A model generated the notes under the pieces. It ran no database searches, was not told where the DNA came from, and was given only the letters and a program-made list of their open reading frames with translations. The position numbers and the translations under genes were made by a program. Of a stretch of 64,000 nt of DNA, positions 1 to 11,797 are shown one piece after another (position 1 is the stretch's first letter; each line of letters begins with the position of its first letter). The DNA comes from Oscarella lobularis (lineage: Eukaryota; Porifera; Homoscleromorpha; Homosclerophorida; Oscarellidae): assembly GCF_947507565.1 (NCBI RefSeq), contig NC_089182.1, positions 1,922,001 through 1,986,000 of the forward strand, read 5' to 3'.

Positions 1-15
1 TTTTTTAAATTCCAG

Positions 16-56
16 GTCGAGGCGGTGTCAGGGGAAGAGGTGGCCGAGGCAAATAG
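16..56 (+). CDS. Terminal exon of an Arg/Gly-rich protein (partial)
   Basis: A splice acceptor (pyrimidine tract then CCAG at 12-15) opens an exon that reads RGGVRGRGGRGK and stops at TAG 54-56. An AATAAA polyadenylation signal lies at 115-120. RGG tails of this kind end Sm/LSm proteins, fibrillarin and RNA-binding proteins and are usual sites of arginine methylation. The rest of the gene lies left of the window, so the family cannot be decided. It converges on the Tctex gene. Confidence 0.5.
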
Positions 57-191
57 TCAGCTGATCACTAAAAGACAATAATCGTAACCATTCCCGGAAG
101 TGCGTTCATAAAATAATAAACCAAAAAAAAAACAAAAATTCAACAACAGCAAACGTTTCGTCGTCCACCCCAGCTCCTCCTCCACTCCTCC

Positions 192-782
192 TCACTCTTG
201 ATAAACCCCGTAGACAATCCCAACGGCGAATAGAGTCGAATTCTTAAACGAAGCGCTCGCGTAATTGTCGACGGCGTCGTCCCAAAGCGATCGACTGACA
301 ATACGCATCGTCTGTCCGCGCAGCTGCCCGATGTGAACGACGACGACGATCTTATAACGCTTCGAGGCGATCATCGCCTTCGCCTTACCCTTGATAATGT
401 CGGTCAACGATAGACCCATTTGTTTGCACACGCTCGCCACGTAACGCTCTTCGGCGAGATAGCGTTCGAGCGTCTCCTCGATCATCGCCTCGATTTCGTT
501 CTGGGGGAACTTTCGCTCGGGGCCCGTGCGATAGGTCGGTTCGAAGCTGCGCGTCGGTTGGCGCTCGCGTTCGCGTCGTTCGAACGCGCCGCTGAACGAC
601 ATCAGACTGCTCATGCTCGAGCGCGAGCCGCCGCGACGCTGTTGGATGTTGACGAGGCTCGACGACGTCGACGGTATGCGCGCCATCGACGATTGGCGAA
701 GCATTCGCTGCATTTGGGCCGTTGTTTGGGCGAAGTTGATGCCGGGAACGTCACTCGAGCTCGCGTGTCGGACGCTGGTCAT
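192..782 (-). CDS. Tctex1-type dynein light chain
   Basis: Single-exon protein of 196 residues. The C-terminal ~110 residues form a Tctex1/DYNLT domain: an amphipathic helix region (FPQNEIEAMIEETLERYL), then the strand block KRYKIVVVVHIGQLRGQT, a tryptophan turn (SRSLWDDAVDNYASASF) and the final strand NSTLFAVGIVYGVYQE. The first ~85 residues are Ser/Arg-rich and disordered, as in the longer TCTEX1D/DYNLT5-like members rather than the ~113-residue cytoplasmic DYNLT1/3. The family dimerises and sits on dynein intermediate chains of cytoplasmic or ciliary dynein. Subfamily is not certain. The start is the ATG at 782, followed upstream by the 3' end of the vitellogenin-like gene, which is on the same strand. 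Confidence 0.85.
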   Translation of the reverse strand: MTSVRHASSSDVPGINFAQTTAQMQRMLRQSSMARIPSTSSSLVNIQQRRGGSRSSMSSLMSFSGAFERRERERQPTRSFEPTYRTGPERKFPQNEIEAMIEETLERYLAEERYVASVCKQMGLSLTDIIKGKAKAMIASKRYKIVVVVHIGQLRGQTMRIVSRSLWDDAVDNYASASFKNSTLFAVGIVYGVYQE

Positions 783-957
783 CGCTGTTCAAAGGACAAC
801 AATCGTTGCGATGGACGCGCTGGATGTCAAAACAGGATGGAGGAGGAGGGGACAAAGAACATCGTTTCTGCGCGAGACAACTATCTAACATCCGGGATGC
901 TTCCTATAACGTCACTAAACGTCACATAATGTCAGTTCGCGTACACGTGGTACAGTA

Positions 958-3900
958 CTAGTAGTGAGAACAGGGGGCATGACAAAAGCAAGTTTCGGGC
1001 GGGGTATAAGGGAAAAGAACGATAGGAACGGAATTGCTATACAGCTCCTGCCAACGCGATTCTTCGACGCAGCGAAAGCGGAAAAGAGCCTCCTTACCGC
1101 CAAGAGCGTAGCAGTTTCCAGGACAAGATGGAAAATTGTCCACTTTCATGCACAACTTGCTCTTGGTGATTCCCTTGTAAAGATATCCAAATTGAAATTG
1201 AGGCTGACACTGGAACAAGTCTGAACCTGCAGAAGAACTAAAAATACAGATAAACGTTGACACCGCGCATACCTTCTTTTGATCGACACTGAATCTGATA
1301 TTGATCGCATTTGTCGGTTTCGCATTTGCACGACTGCAAGAGTTTGCGAAAACGGCAGTCGACGGTTCGTCCGCCGTCCTCTCTACTATGCTGCCAGTCA
1401 GACCATTCGTCATACCAGCAACCTTTTATAGGAGACAAAAATAAAACATTATTAGTCCAAGTTGGGAGATCTTTTATCTTTACCGTGCAAAATGACGTCG
1501 CGAGAGAATGCAGCCAGTTCAAGTCCTCTCATGACTCTGCATACGGCCTTCCAAATGCCTCGAGTTTTTTCCGTCTCCACTAGAGCCACGCAGGCTCTAT
1601 AAAACGGTTCAATATCGATCTCGTCACGAATGGGCTCCGTCACTTCCGACCACATCGCCTCCGTACACGCTTTCTCGCCAGTTTTGCTCCCATTCTCGCG
1701 CGACCGAACGGCGCTCCATTCGACGTTATCCACTCCCCACTTACCGACAAAATCGGTAAACGACGCCTGCCACTCGTCTTCTTCACTAGCCCTATTGTTA
1801 TTATTGCCGCAGAGGCCTCCCATGCGACGATAGTAAAACCCATTGACAGAGACTTCGATTGCGTCGCCGTCGTGGCAATCGAGGTCGTACACGTAGTAGA
1901 TCTGAAGACCGGTTTTAGTAATTAAACGACTCACGTTCTTCCCTTCCATTGTCCAGCACTCAGCCGTGTGAACGACGTCGTTTCTATAGGGCAGTGTTTG
2001 CCAAACGGCATCCACTTGAAAACCGCAATCAGGCAGAATAGAATAATTGCGACAGCTCGTGTACACGTCCACGGACGCCAGACGGCCTCTCTGTCGATTC
2101 GCGACCACCGTGAAATTGTCGGAGTGGGCGAGAACAAACGATCCGGTCTTTACCGGCAATTGGTAATGCAGCCCGTCGAACGTCACGACGTCGTTAGCGA
2201 AGAGATAACACGTCGGAAAGTCAATAGGATAGAGCATAGGAAGACCGACGTTCCACAGCGACTCGTTCCGATAATTCACACTCCAATCGGACATGAGTTG
2301 ATTGACCGATGCCGTCGCATTCACGAGATATCGCTCGCCGCTCCAATCCAACTCGCCGAACACGTATATCGTCGATCTCCGTCGCACGTATCCGGTCAAC
2401 CAGGCCCGATACGACGTAGCGGCAAGAGGCGACGCACGCCACGCGCACTCGCCGTCTCGTCGCTCGTAGGGCGCATAAGATGCATTCACGACGACGTGGG
2501 TACGATTGAGCGTGCCGAACGTCGACCAAGCGGATCGAGAGGCGTCGGCAATGACCCACCAGCTCGCGTTCACCGCCGCCCGACTCCATTCAAAAAGACT
2601 ACGAATAGCGCCTGTTCGCCTCGTCGCCGTCCACGTCAAATCGACGCTCATATATTCCTTCGCGGAGCCCCGTTTTGCCATGGACGCGTCGACGCGAATT
2701 TCTCGTTTCGGCACCGCTTCCGCACCTTTGACGGACAGGGTGAAATTGTAGTCGGCGTTTTTTTCTAGAGTTACGAGTACGGCGTTGGGAGCCGTCTCGT
2801 ACGTTTCGTCGCCGTCGCACGAGTCATTGAAACTATTCGTGGATGCGAGCCACTGCAAGTTCGCAAACGATGGGCCGTTCATGGGGTAGTAGGGAGCCCA
2901 GGTACCCGAACTGTTGTATCCTTGCCACTCTAGACACATTTCTGTGCCCAGGTACTCTTTTCCAAAGCAGACGTAGTCCTAAAGATTTGATTGAGAAGTC
3001 TATGGGGACGCATGCACGCTGATTGACAGTACCTCGACAAGTTCTAGGTTGCCTAAAACAGGCCATGTCTGTTTACTGACGTTCACAGTTTGGGAACTAA
3101 AGGCGATTTCAGTTCTGCATTTCATACATTTTTTTGAGTCACATGTGTAGGAACTTTAGTCTTAGTCTTTTACCTGTACGATGCGACGACAGACGGGAGA
3201 TTCTTACTGAGAGCTTTCAGCGATACTTTCGGACGGGCTGACATTTCCAGTTCAAAATCAAAATCAAACGCATTGTTGGACGACAAATCTAGAGTCATTT
3301 CAATGGAAGAGCTGCCGTAGATTACATCAACGTCCATCGAAGCGGTAAATTCGAGCGTCATTCTGGAGAAAGATTTAGTGAAATAAAAAACGAAAGAAAA
3401 AAAACCGTTTTCTACCTTGGTCGGATTGTGACAAAACCGTGAAAATTAGGAACGTTATTCCAAGCGTTCCACACGCGATAGTACCACACTCCCGTCTCGT
3501 CGTTTCCATGAAAAACTCGACCTTCGGTCTCGACACTCACGTGGCTCACGAGTCGAGCCGACAATCGAAGTGGCAAGCCGAGAATGGTCGGAGTGCTGAC
3601 GTCAACTTCCAACGGCATCATCGTCTTATTAAAATTATAGACAGTGTCCCACAGTGTGCCGTCCCACAGGAACTTTCCGACGTTGAACTGGCGAAAGCGC
3701 TGCAGCAAATCGAATAGAGTTTCTGCGGTGAAGCCTTCGCCATCGAGTAGAGAACCGGACCACCAGCCTTTGAGAAACATGGACCACAATACGTCGGTTA
3801 GATTGTAGAAGGGATATTCGGTCATGTCTCTCGACGTCCAGTGCCACTGGTAAAGTTCGCGGTTCAAAACGGCAATCGAAAAACGAGTAGACGGTGTCTT

Positions 3901-6900
3901 TTCTTCAAACGATTCGCACTGCAAAGTATACTAAATCAGCTCATACAGTGTACAATGAAAGCAATGTTCTCCTCTACCTGATGATTTTTCCAGTTCAAGC
4001 AGACGCATTTGTCCCAGTCACCGCTCTTGTTTGTCGCGAAATATCCCGTGGGACCGAACAGGTGTTCCAGCATCCAAGACGCTTCGTCAGCCGATCCTTT
4101 TACCTTAGAAAATTATATCATTTCTGACTGGCTATATATACAAACGGAGAAGTCTTTATACTGTTATCAGAGGTATTTTCTGGCCAAGAAATAGAACGTA
4201 GACGTTGGCTATAGCAGTTCGAGGAAGCGTGCTCTCTCCTTCATCAAAAACGACCTTAGTGGTGACAAAGGCTGCGGCAGCATCGACAGGAACAGCGAGT
4301 CCAAAATCAGCTATAGAAAAGAGCGCACTATAGCGTCATACAGTTTATCGGTGCGACGATTATACCAAGAGAAACAGACTGAACAGCAAATTTGGAAGAA
4401 TAGTATCCGACATTAAACTTTCGACCCCAGTACCAAGCTCCGCTAGCTCGAAGGGAATACTGCGCAAAGCGAGCCCTAAGAATAAACTTTAAACAATGCA
4501 TGCATGGCCCCCTATGGAGAAAGACAAACCATTGCTCGTCTAGCTCCGGATTAGAAGCCCACGCCTGGAGCCAAGACCAGACGTAAGTCGCCACCCTCTG
4601 ATTGGGCTCCGTTTTCAGCGCTTCCACCAATTCAATGTAATCGAACCACGGAATGGGCCATTCGTCGTTAACCGTTTCCATCAGGACGTCCCAGGCGGCA
4701 ATGCGAACCTCTGAAGATTTGTCTACGGACCAGATTGAGAGCAAGCGCTGCTGAATCTCGCGCGGAATCCACTCAATCATGCGTTCCAGAGCCGTAATCG
4801 CGCTGACGCGAACATCAATAGACAAAGTTGTTTGTTGAGCAATGTCCCACAAATCGTCAAAGGCGCGCGGAGATCCGGAATTTCTGATAGCATCGACGAG
4901 ACAGACGAGACTTCGTTCCGTGGTTGCCTTGCGATTCCTATCGATTTCGCGCAGAAGATAATCCACCGCATCCTTAGTAAGAAATCAGTTACTCATCAGG
5001 AAAAGGAAATACTCTTTCCCACCTCAGACTCTGTTTCTGCGTGTCCTAGGCGATGGACGTGCGATCCTAGAGTAAACCACGCTCCACACTGAAGAGTGTC
5101 GTCTTCATAAATTCCAACGCCGACGCTAAGCTCCTATAAACGTGACCAATAATGCAATAACACAAAGAGTGGCGGTGGCATAGGTGACATTAATTTACCT
5201 TGATCGTATTCACGATTGTTGGCGAGGTCTGGTTGCAAAAGCTCGTATCTACTAAGAGACTGCGAGCTCTCTTCGAATCGACTTCATTTCCTAGTATTTT
5301 GTCTTTGAGAAAGGTGATTGAATCTTCCGTGCAGACGAAGCCCAAGGCGTCAAGATATATTTCCCTATTGAATCAGCTTTTCAGAACCTGCCTTACAGTA
5401 TATATTCATAGGTCTTTTCAACCTTTTCTTGTACTCGTTTCGGTGAGTAAAGTGTTTCCATAAGTTGATCAGCTGCTTGTGGCACGCCTGCCTAATATCG
5501 TACACAGCAGTCTGAAACACTCTGCCGTAGCCAATTGACTCAGGCTGTTCAAAGTTGTCCAGTAGGATTTGAAGACTTCTTTCGATCTGCAGAGAAACGA
5601 TCAAGACAGATTTCGCGATTGTACTCCACAGACGTACCCGATGCTTCACGTCATTCTGACACTGAACTTTCGGGTCTGATTCAGGAAATTCGTACAGCAG
5701 CGATGCACACGCTAATCGGCGACCTTGAGCATAAAAAGCGCCGTTTTTAGTGCGTATTTGTATTGATCGCGTGGGCATTCTCACAGTTTGGTTTCACATT
5801 GCTCGACGTTAGCGGTCCTTCCCTCCACGAGTACGCTTGTCGAACAAACGTCACTGGACCGCCGCCGTACTTTGATAGAGGAGTCACGACGTATTGGTCG
5901 TCGACGGTGATGTTCTTGAAAACCCAACCAGGAGTGGAAGCCGTCGGATTCCATAGCTGATACCAGCTCGTACTCGAATGACCATAAAAGCTCGATTCCG
6001 TCGCCTGAGAACAGTCGTTACGAAATAGAAACGTTTCTTTGTACTTTTGTTTGCCTTGTGGTTAGGATTCAGACGAACAAATGAAGTGATTCTCCGGGGA
6101 CGCTGTTCGCACTCCCCCATGTGTCTTATTTGACTGACCGTCACTTCGGATTCACGCTGAATCCACTTTGAACTCACTCTGCATCGTCCAGTCACTCCAG
6201 TCTAGTAAAAAGAATGCAAAAAAGCAAACGACGTTCCTCGTGCGTTCACCTGCCACGACGATCTTTCTTTGACATTAATTTGCCACGGACTGATAAGACC
6301 TCTTTTAAAATTGCGGACCCAAAGAGGCTCTTCGTCGCTCCATCGTACGCAACGAACGTCTCCGTCGTCCCACCAAAACGACGACGACCACTTTGTGAGA
6401 AATTTCGCATAGATATCGGTCAGCTGAGTATTTAGTTTGTAATTCGTTTGCGACGTCATGGGCCACGTTCCATTATAGTCAAACGCTCGAACGTTGTCAA
6501 TCTATTAAACGAAGCGATTGAGACAGCTTCTCGTACGTGTATTTAAAACTTGGCTCGTTTCTTACCGTCATTTCGACCCAACAAGGCGAATGAAACGTGT
6601 ACGTCAGAGTCATTTTAAATTTGTTTCCGTTGGCACTCGACGTCAATCCCTGCATAGTCGAGACTGCTAGCGACTTGTAGTCGTAGCTTATTGTCGTGCC
6701 AGATCGAAATGCCCACCAGTCTGGGAGGGGGGGGGGGAACAAAAACATAAAAGAACGAGTGCTTGACTGGAATGGATAGCATACGGTTTGGGCTGCATTC
6801 TTGACTGCACCAATCAGACTCTTCTGCTAATTCACAAAGGCAGATGCAACGTTTAGGAAATGTTAGTCTCACTGCATCCTACCAGCAGTTCCAACTGCCA

Positions 6901-6958
6901 TGCACAGAAGAAGAAAGCAGATAAATTCGCTTCTTTGCTGCCCGATTGCGAAGTTCAT
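958..6958 (-). CDS. Vitellogenin-like large lipid transfer protein
   Basis: Multi-exon gene. Exon 1 (6958-6883) begins MNFAIGQQRSEFICFLLL, a signal peptide, and splices (phase 1) to exon 2 at 6720, which opens DWWAFRSGTTISYDY, the start of the vitellogenin N-terminal beta-barrel. Exons around 5.4-4.4 kb encode the alpha-helical LPD-N superhelix (for example DYLLREIDRNRKATTERS and IRVSAITALERM-type helices). Exons at 3.9-3.2 kb encode beta-sheet lipid-cavity sequence (GKFLWDGTLWDTVYNF). The long exon 2939 to ~1490 ends with a von Willebrand type D domain with GGLCGNNNNRASEEDEW. The last exons give a Cys-rich C-terminus ending CFCHAPCSHY at the stop (958). My estimate is about 1,500 residues. 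The family carries lipids in secreted lipoproteins and yolk; apolipophorin-type members are the alternative, but the VWD domain fits vitellogenin. Exon borders in the middle are approximate. Confidence 0.85.
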
Positions 6959-7608
6959 CTCTCCGCGGAGACAAAGGGAATGAACACTGTGACCGTAGCA
7001 GACCTAATTTATCGCATAGAAGCACGTGAACGGCAGATGATCAACATTAACCACCCACCCCCGGGCATGGGAGTCTCCAGCAACAATAGACAAAAACAGT
7101 GCTGCGCGAATAGAGCAAAAGATACGATTCTACGCACAGAACGGATGTTCGTCTCTGTAGATGAAAGCTAAGCGAAACGAATCGAAGTCGCCTGACGTAG
7201 CCCTTGAGTCGGCACGCAATCGAAAGGAGAGAGAGACAAAGCGAAAGTACACAAAAAACCAAGGACTCATAATACAAACAACACAGAGAAATCCCCGTCG
7301 TCAACGCAGTACCCCGCGTATGATCTTTCTTACCCCACGCAGCAGTAGGTCGAATTCCTTAGATTTCTTTTGTCTCGGCCCCCACCTGCACGTACCCTAG
7401 ATACATTTCGTCGCAAAGCAAAAACATTCCTAAAGAACCGGGCTTTCCCCCAGTTCCTTTTATATGCATAAAAACGGAACATAAATTTTTCGTAGGGAAA
7501 TATTGAATTAGAAGAAGAAAATGAAGTCGAGAGCGACGCTTATCCCTGCGAATCGCTGCAACAAGGTCGTCCAGCCAATGCATAGCCAAACAACGACGCG
7601 AGATCGTC
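6959..7608. other. Intergenic: HOOK 3' side and vitellogenin-like promoter
   Basis: About 650 bp between two genes of the same orientation. Reading frames of 70-85 codons exist on both strands but show no recognisable domain or good splice context. A TATAAAAG sequence on the minus strand lies at 7464-7457. No other gene seen. Confidence 0.4.
7457..7464 (-). promoter_or_regulatory. Possible TATA box upstream of the vitellogenin-like gene
   Basis: Minus-strand TATAAAAGG sits about 500 bp upstream of the vitellogenin-like ATG. It could serve that gene if a 5' untranslated exon exists. The sequence alone is weak evidence. Confidence 0.2.
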
Positions 7609-10600
7609 TTACTTTTGCGCTTTCGAATCCGATGAGACGAGCCGACTGCCGACAGTCACGTTGCGCTTGCTCGCCGCGTGTCGTTGTCTCGCCAAAAACG
7701 AGACGCCGCCCGTCGCACTGGCGAGCCTCTCCTCGTTCAATTTTCGATGCAACTGCATACCCTGGAAGCGAGTGAAGTGTAGTACAGTACGCATATATGG
7801 AGCGTCCGAAGCGAACGACGCCAATCATACCATGTTATACCACGCGCTTGCTATTAGACGCTCTTCTCTCTCCCTCGCCTCGCGATACTGACGAAATTCT
7901 CTCTAAAGAGGACGGTCATATTACACATGTATTATTTAGGAAGTTAGGCTACCTCTAGGCTGGCGTAGATTTTGTCTTTCTCAGCCAATATTTTCTGAAC
8001 ATCTTGATCCTACATACAGTCGCAAGATATTTAGGCGTCCATGCAATATCCCTAAATGATTAAGTGGCCTAAGCGAGCTCTTCATGCGCTAACAGCCCAC
8101 GCTCCCCCAATGTACAAACAAACCCTCTCTACTGTACCTTTGTCGACGTTTTCCCGTCTTGTAAAGACTCAATAACCTTTTTTAAAAGAAAAGGCGATGG
8201 CTGCGATACCGAAGTATAACCGAATCGCTTTTTTTACCGTTCGGGCTTTGTCAAGATATCTTTTGTACTTCTTTTCGAGAGCCGCTTTTTCTTGATCCTT
8301 TGCGTGAAGCTCTTTCTTGTACGAATTCAAACTTTCGGCGGCGCTTTTCAATTTTCTCCGCGTCGCCAGCAGTTCCTCCTCTCGACGCGAGAGATTTTCC
8401 TTTGTGAGCCTGCTCTGATGCCGCAGTTCGACGAGACTTTTCTGCAGCTCGTCGGGCTAGAGAAATAGAAATATTGTAACAGGAAGAACATGCGACAAAT
8501 CACCGAACCGTTCCCGTTGGAGCTCCCTTGGCCAACTGACTTTCCAATTCGTACATTTTTTGATTAGACGTTCTGACGAGAAAACAATTCTTATAGAAGG
8601 TTCCTTCTTGCCACACTCGCCGGATCTCACCTTAGTTCATTCTCTAATCGCAGTTTGCTTTGGTGAACGTCTTCCAACTGGCTTTCCAGAAGATGCACTT
8701 GCTATGAGGGAAAAAAATAGATCATCATTATTTCTTTGTGCGCAACACGTGTACCTGTTCGGAATCCGTTACGGGAAGCTTTTCCTTCAGCAGCGCGTTC
8801 TCCCTTTCCAATTTAGCTATTTTCGATCTAGAAGCAACTCAAAAAAAGGGGGCCCCCTGAAGCAAATACTCCACGCACTCGACATCAGGAGGAATCAACT
8901 GAGCAGAAAACGACGCGTGCAGCGACGGTTCAGTTGGAGACGCGCTCTCAACAAAGCCAGCATGACCTTGAATATTATACTCAACTTAAAAACGACTCTT
9001 GCTTCGAAACCTATTCGCTCACTCGTTCGAGCGAAATCGATTTCGTCTTTCTGGTCTCTGAGCAATTGATTCTCGGTCAGAAGTTGCTGCAAAAAAAAGA
9101 CGTCTCATCAGAACGCAATTAAAACACGAATTCGAACCTTTCTCTCTTGCTCCGCTTCTTCCCACTCTTTCGTAACTCGCTCCAGGTCAAAAGAAACCTG
9201 AGACGTTGCGTAAACAACGCAGAAAGCCAATTGCAAGTGCTCAAGACGCTTACCTTATCATACTTCAGTCTCTCCTCTTGCAATTCCGCTTCCAGCTTCT
9301 GCTGCTTCTTCTTGTACAAGTCGACCTGCGTCTTGAACGACGCCGACTTTCGGAGATCGTCTTCCAATTGGAGCGTTTGCGACATGTAGGCGGAGTTCTT
9401 CTGCTCGAGCGCCTTCACTTGCTTTCGCAACTCGGTCATCTCCTCGACTTTCTTCTTATACGAATCCAACGTCGATTCGAGATTGTGCTGGAGGAGAAGT
9501 TCCGATAGAATTTGGAAGCAAAAACGTCCTGAAATCGATTGATCTCACATATTTCACAATTTCGTGTCTGTACTCGTCAACTTCGTCTTTCCATCGTTGC
9601 GCCTTCTCGGCTAAACCGGTCAAATCTTCGTTCTAAAAAGCGAGATGCGTGTGTGAAAAAACTCTAGAAGTCGTCACTAGATTTGCCTTTGTCTGCAATC
9701 GGGCGACGTGGCTCTCCAGTTGTTCGATTTTCATTCTGTAGTCATCACGAACTGCCTCAAGGTTTTATTCTTAACAAGGTCACACATTTTTTTCCTTCTT
9801 ATGCAGTTTTCCTACGCGATTCTAATTCAAATTTCTCCTCTTTTAGCTGCTCCAGCTGTTTATACATTGACTGCTGACGTCTCCCATATTCAGAACTTCA
9901 TACATAGACAATAATGCTAGGAACTGATAATAAAACGCTTTTCCTACTTTGGATCATCTGGACTGTTCAAAGTGCCGAGTTTCCGACTTAGCTCTTCGTT
10001 CTCCTTGACAACGGAGAAATGCTCATCGTGAAGAGATCTCAGCTGGCAGATATATGAAATTATTATTTATTATTATTTAGCGTGGCTGTTTTCTCTCACC
10101 TCTTGCCTCAGCTCGTGACAGGACTGAGCCAGTTCCTCCTTTTCTAGCGAAATAGACTGAATTCGCTCCTGAACATCTTTATGCTGAAGTGAGATTCAGT
10201 ACAACGCTAAAAAATTTGCCTTTTTTCTCTTACGTCTTCCTCCAGTTGCTTGTAGACTTCAGCTGAAACACTTCGTGGTCTCTCTTGAAGCATCAACTAG
10301 AAAACCAATCTCTCTTGCAGGTATTTATTTCATCGGAGAGACAAGTAAGAAGTACTTCCTGAATGGCCGACATTACGGCGTGCTGAATTGACTCTTCCAA
10401 ATTCATGATTCGTTGAATGTATTCTGTCCAGAAGATGACGACAAAAATAGATTCTGTACCCCTTTCGATCAAACAGAGTACGGCACCTTCTTTTTTCTCG
10501 CAATGAACTGCACAGCCCAAGACAAGCTGCAACAGACGACCCAGCTGGACTTCATCGCATTTTTCGCCTGGCACGAAAAAAAAAGACGGCACGTGGAGAG

Positions 10601-11238
10601 GGAAAAACAGGATTTGGAGAAATGTTTACATACCAATAGAAGACAAATCCGGCATGGAAAAATCATCAATATACTGATGCAAAATCTGGCAAGAGAACCA
10701 AATAAATCGATAGAAAAGAAACATGGAAGGTCTAGGACAACGGGTCGCCTATACTGCACATGGGGGAAAACGAATTGTTTCTTCTGAGTTAGTACAAACA
10801 AAAAACATTCGATAACAATAATTGACATCGACCCACCTGCTCGTAGTACTCTCGTATCGCTTTCAGAATCTTCTTGAGATTGCTCACCTACGATTCGATA
10901 CAGTCTCGCGCGGATCGTTGCGAAAAAGAGGTCTCCTACTTTGAGTCTCCAATTTCCTTCGACTCCCGGTTTGATTTTCGACTCCCAGTCCGCGTCGAAC
11001 CAGTTGGGAGCGCTTTAGACGTTAAGTTCGTCACGTGAATCGACGATCGGCGAGCTTACATTTGGGTGAGACATCGCGCGATGGCGATACCGTCGCACAG
11101 ATCACTCGCCGAGTCTTTAGGAACGTCGTCCAAGTTGGGAAATGTACCGAGCTAACAGTCAAAATCGTTTGCGGACGACGAGATCGAGCGCACACGTACC
11201 CACACGACCAAACTCTCACACTTCTCGTCCGTCGCCAT
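7609..11238 (-). CDS. HOOK: HOOK family microtubule/dynein adaptor
   Basis: Many short exons. Exon 1 starts at the ATG at 11238 (MATDEKCESLVVW) and joins LGTFPNLDDVPKDSASDLCD, the N-terminal HOOK domain (calponin-homology-like, binds dynein light intermediate chain). Later exons give APNWFDADWESKIKPGVEGN, then LGRLLQLVLGCAVHCEKK and EYIQRIMNLEESIQHAVMSA, all close to human HOOK1/3. A long central coiled coil runs from about 10.2 to 8.2 kb. The C-terminus is complete: YLDKARTVIESLQDG, REFRQYREAREREERLIASA, WYNM, then GMQLHRKLNEERLASATGGV (exon from 7761) ending ...SDSKAQK at 7609. HOOK proteins link cargo and FTS/FHIP to dynein-dynactin. One homologue appears to stand for the vertebrate HOOK1-3 set. 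Confidence 0.92.
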
Positions 11239-11373
11239 GATTGGATTTCTCTGTCACGTGAGCATCGCGTCCTACCCTACCGCGCGCCCTGAGAGAGAGC
11301 GGAGAGACATCCGACTTTTGATTCAAAACGCCGGGTGTTTCTCTCACGCTAGCGTCTCTCTCTCGATCTCTCG

Positions 11374-11649
11374 ATGGACGTCAAAAAAGATCAATGCGTA
11401 CCGGAAAGCGACTGGAACAAGGTCGATTCGTTGAAATCGAAGCCGGAAAGACGACGAACGCGTTACAACATGAATTCGAAGTGGAAAATCTTCGTCGAAA
11501 TGGAATCAGAATTTTCCTTTCTTCCCGCCGAAGAAACAAAAAGAGAATGCACGAAAAACGACGCCAACGAACAAGCCGAAGCGACGCTTCCGTCTCGTTC
11601 TTGCGACGAAGCCGTCGTGCCGCAGAATATGTGGGAAGAAGAAGAATAA
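11374..11649 (+). CDS. Hypothetical small charged protein
   Basis: An ATG-initiated 91-residue frame, MDVKKDQCVPESDWNKVDSL to NMWEEEE, highly charged, without a signal peptide or membrane segment. It lies just downstream of the HOOK promoter on the opposite strand (ATGs 135 bp apart), and an AATAAA follows two bases after the stop-proximal codons (11644-11650 region). Those two points support transcription, but I recognise no homologue and it could be a chance frame or the first exon of a longer gene. Confidence 0.35.
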   Translation: MDVKKDQCVPESDWNKVDSLKSKPERRRTRYNMNSKWKIFVEMESEFSFLPAEETKRECTKNDANEQAEATLPSRSCDEAVVPQNMWEEEE

Positions 11650-11797
11650 AATACTACAGTACACACTTAGACCAGTAGAAAAAGAACTGTTCATTTTTTT
11701 TGGTACAACCCACGCGTGGCAAATATAGAATCACGCGGGGGCGGGGCGAGCTTCACTGAGTAATAATAAGTTGAGAGCGAAGCGCCCCCAACTTCGT

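Noticed and set aside
1968-2768. 266-codon plus-strand frame over the vitellogenin-like exon
   Set aside because: Antisense shadow of the exon that encodes sheet and VWD sequence.
7359-7589. 76-codon minus-strand frame between HOOK and the vitellogenin-like gene
   Set aside because: HOOK ends at 7609 with its conserved C-terminus and the vitellogenin-like signal exon begins at 6958; the frame has no match and no splice logic.
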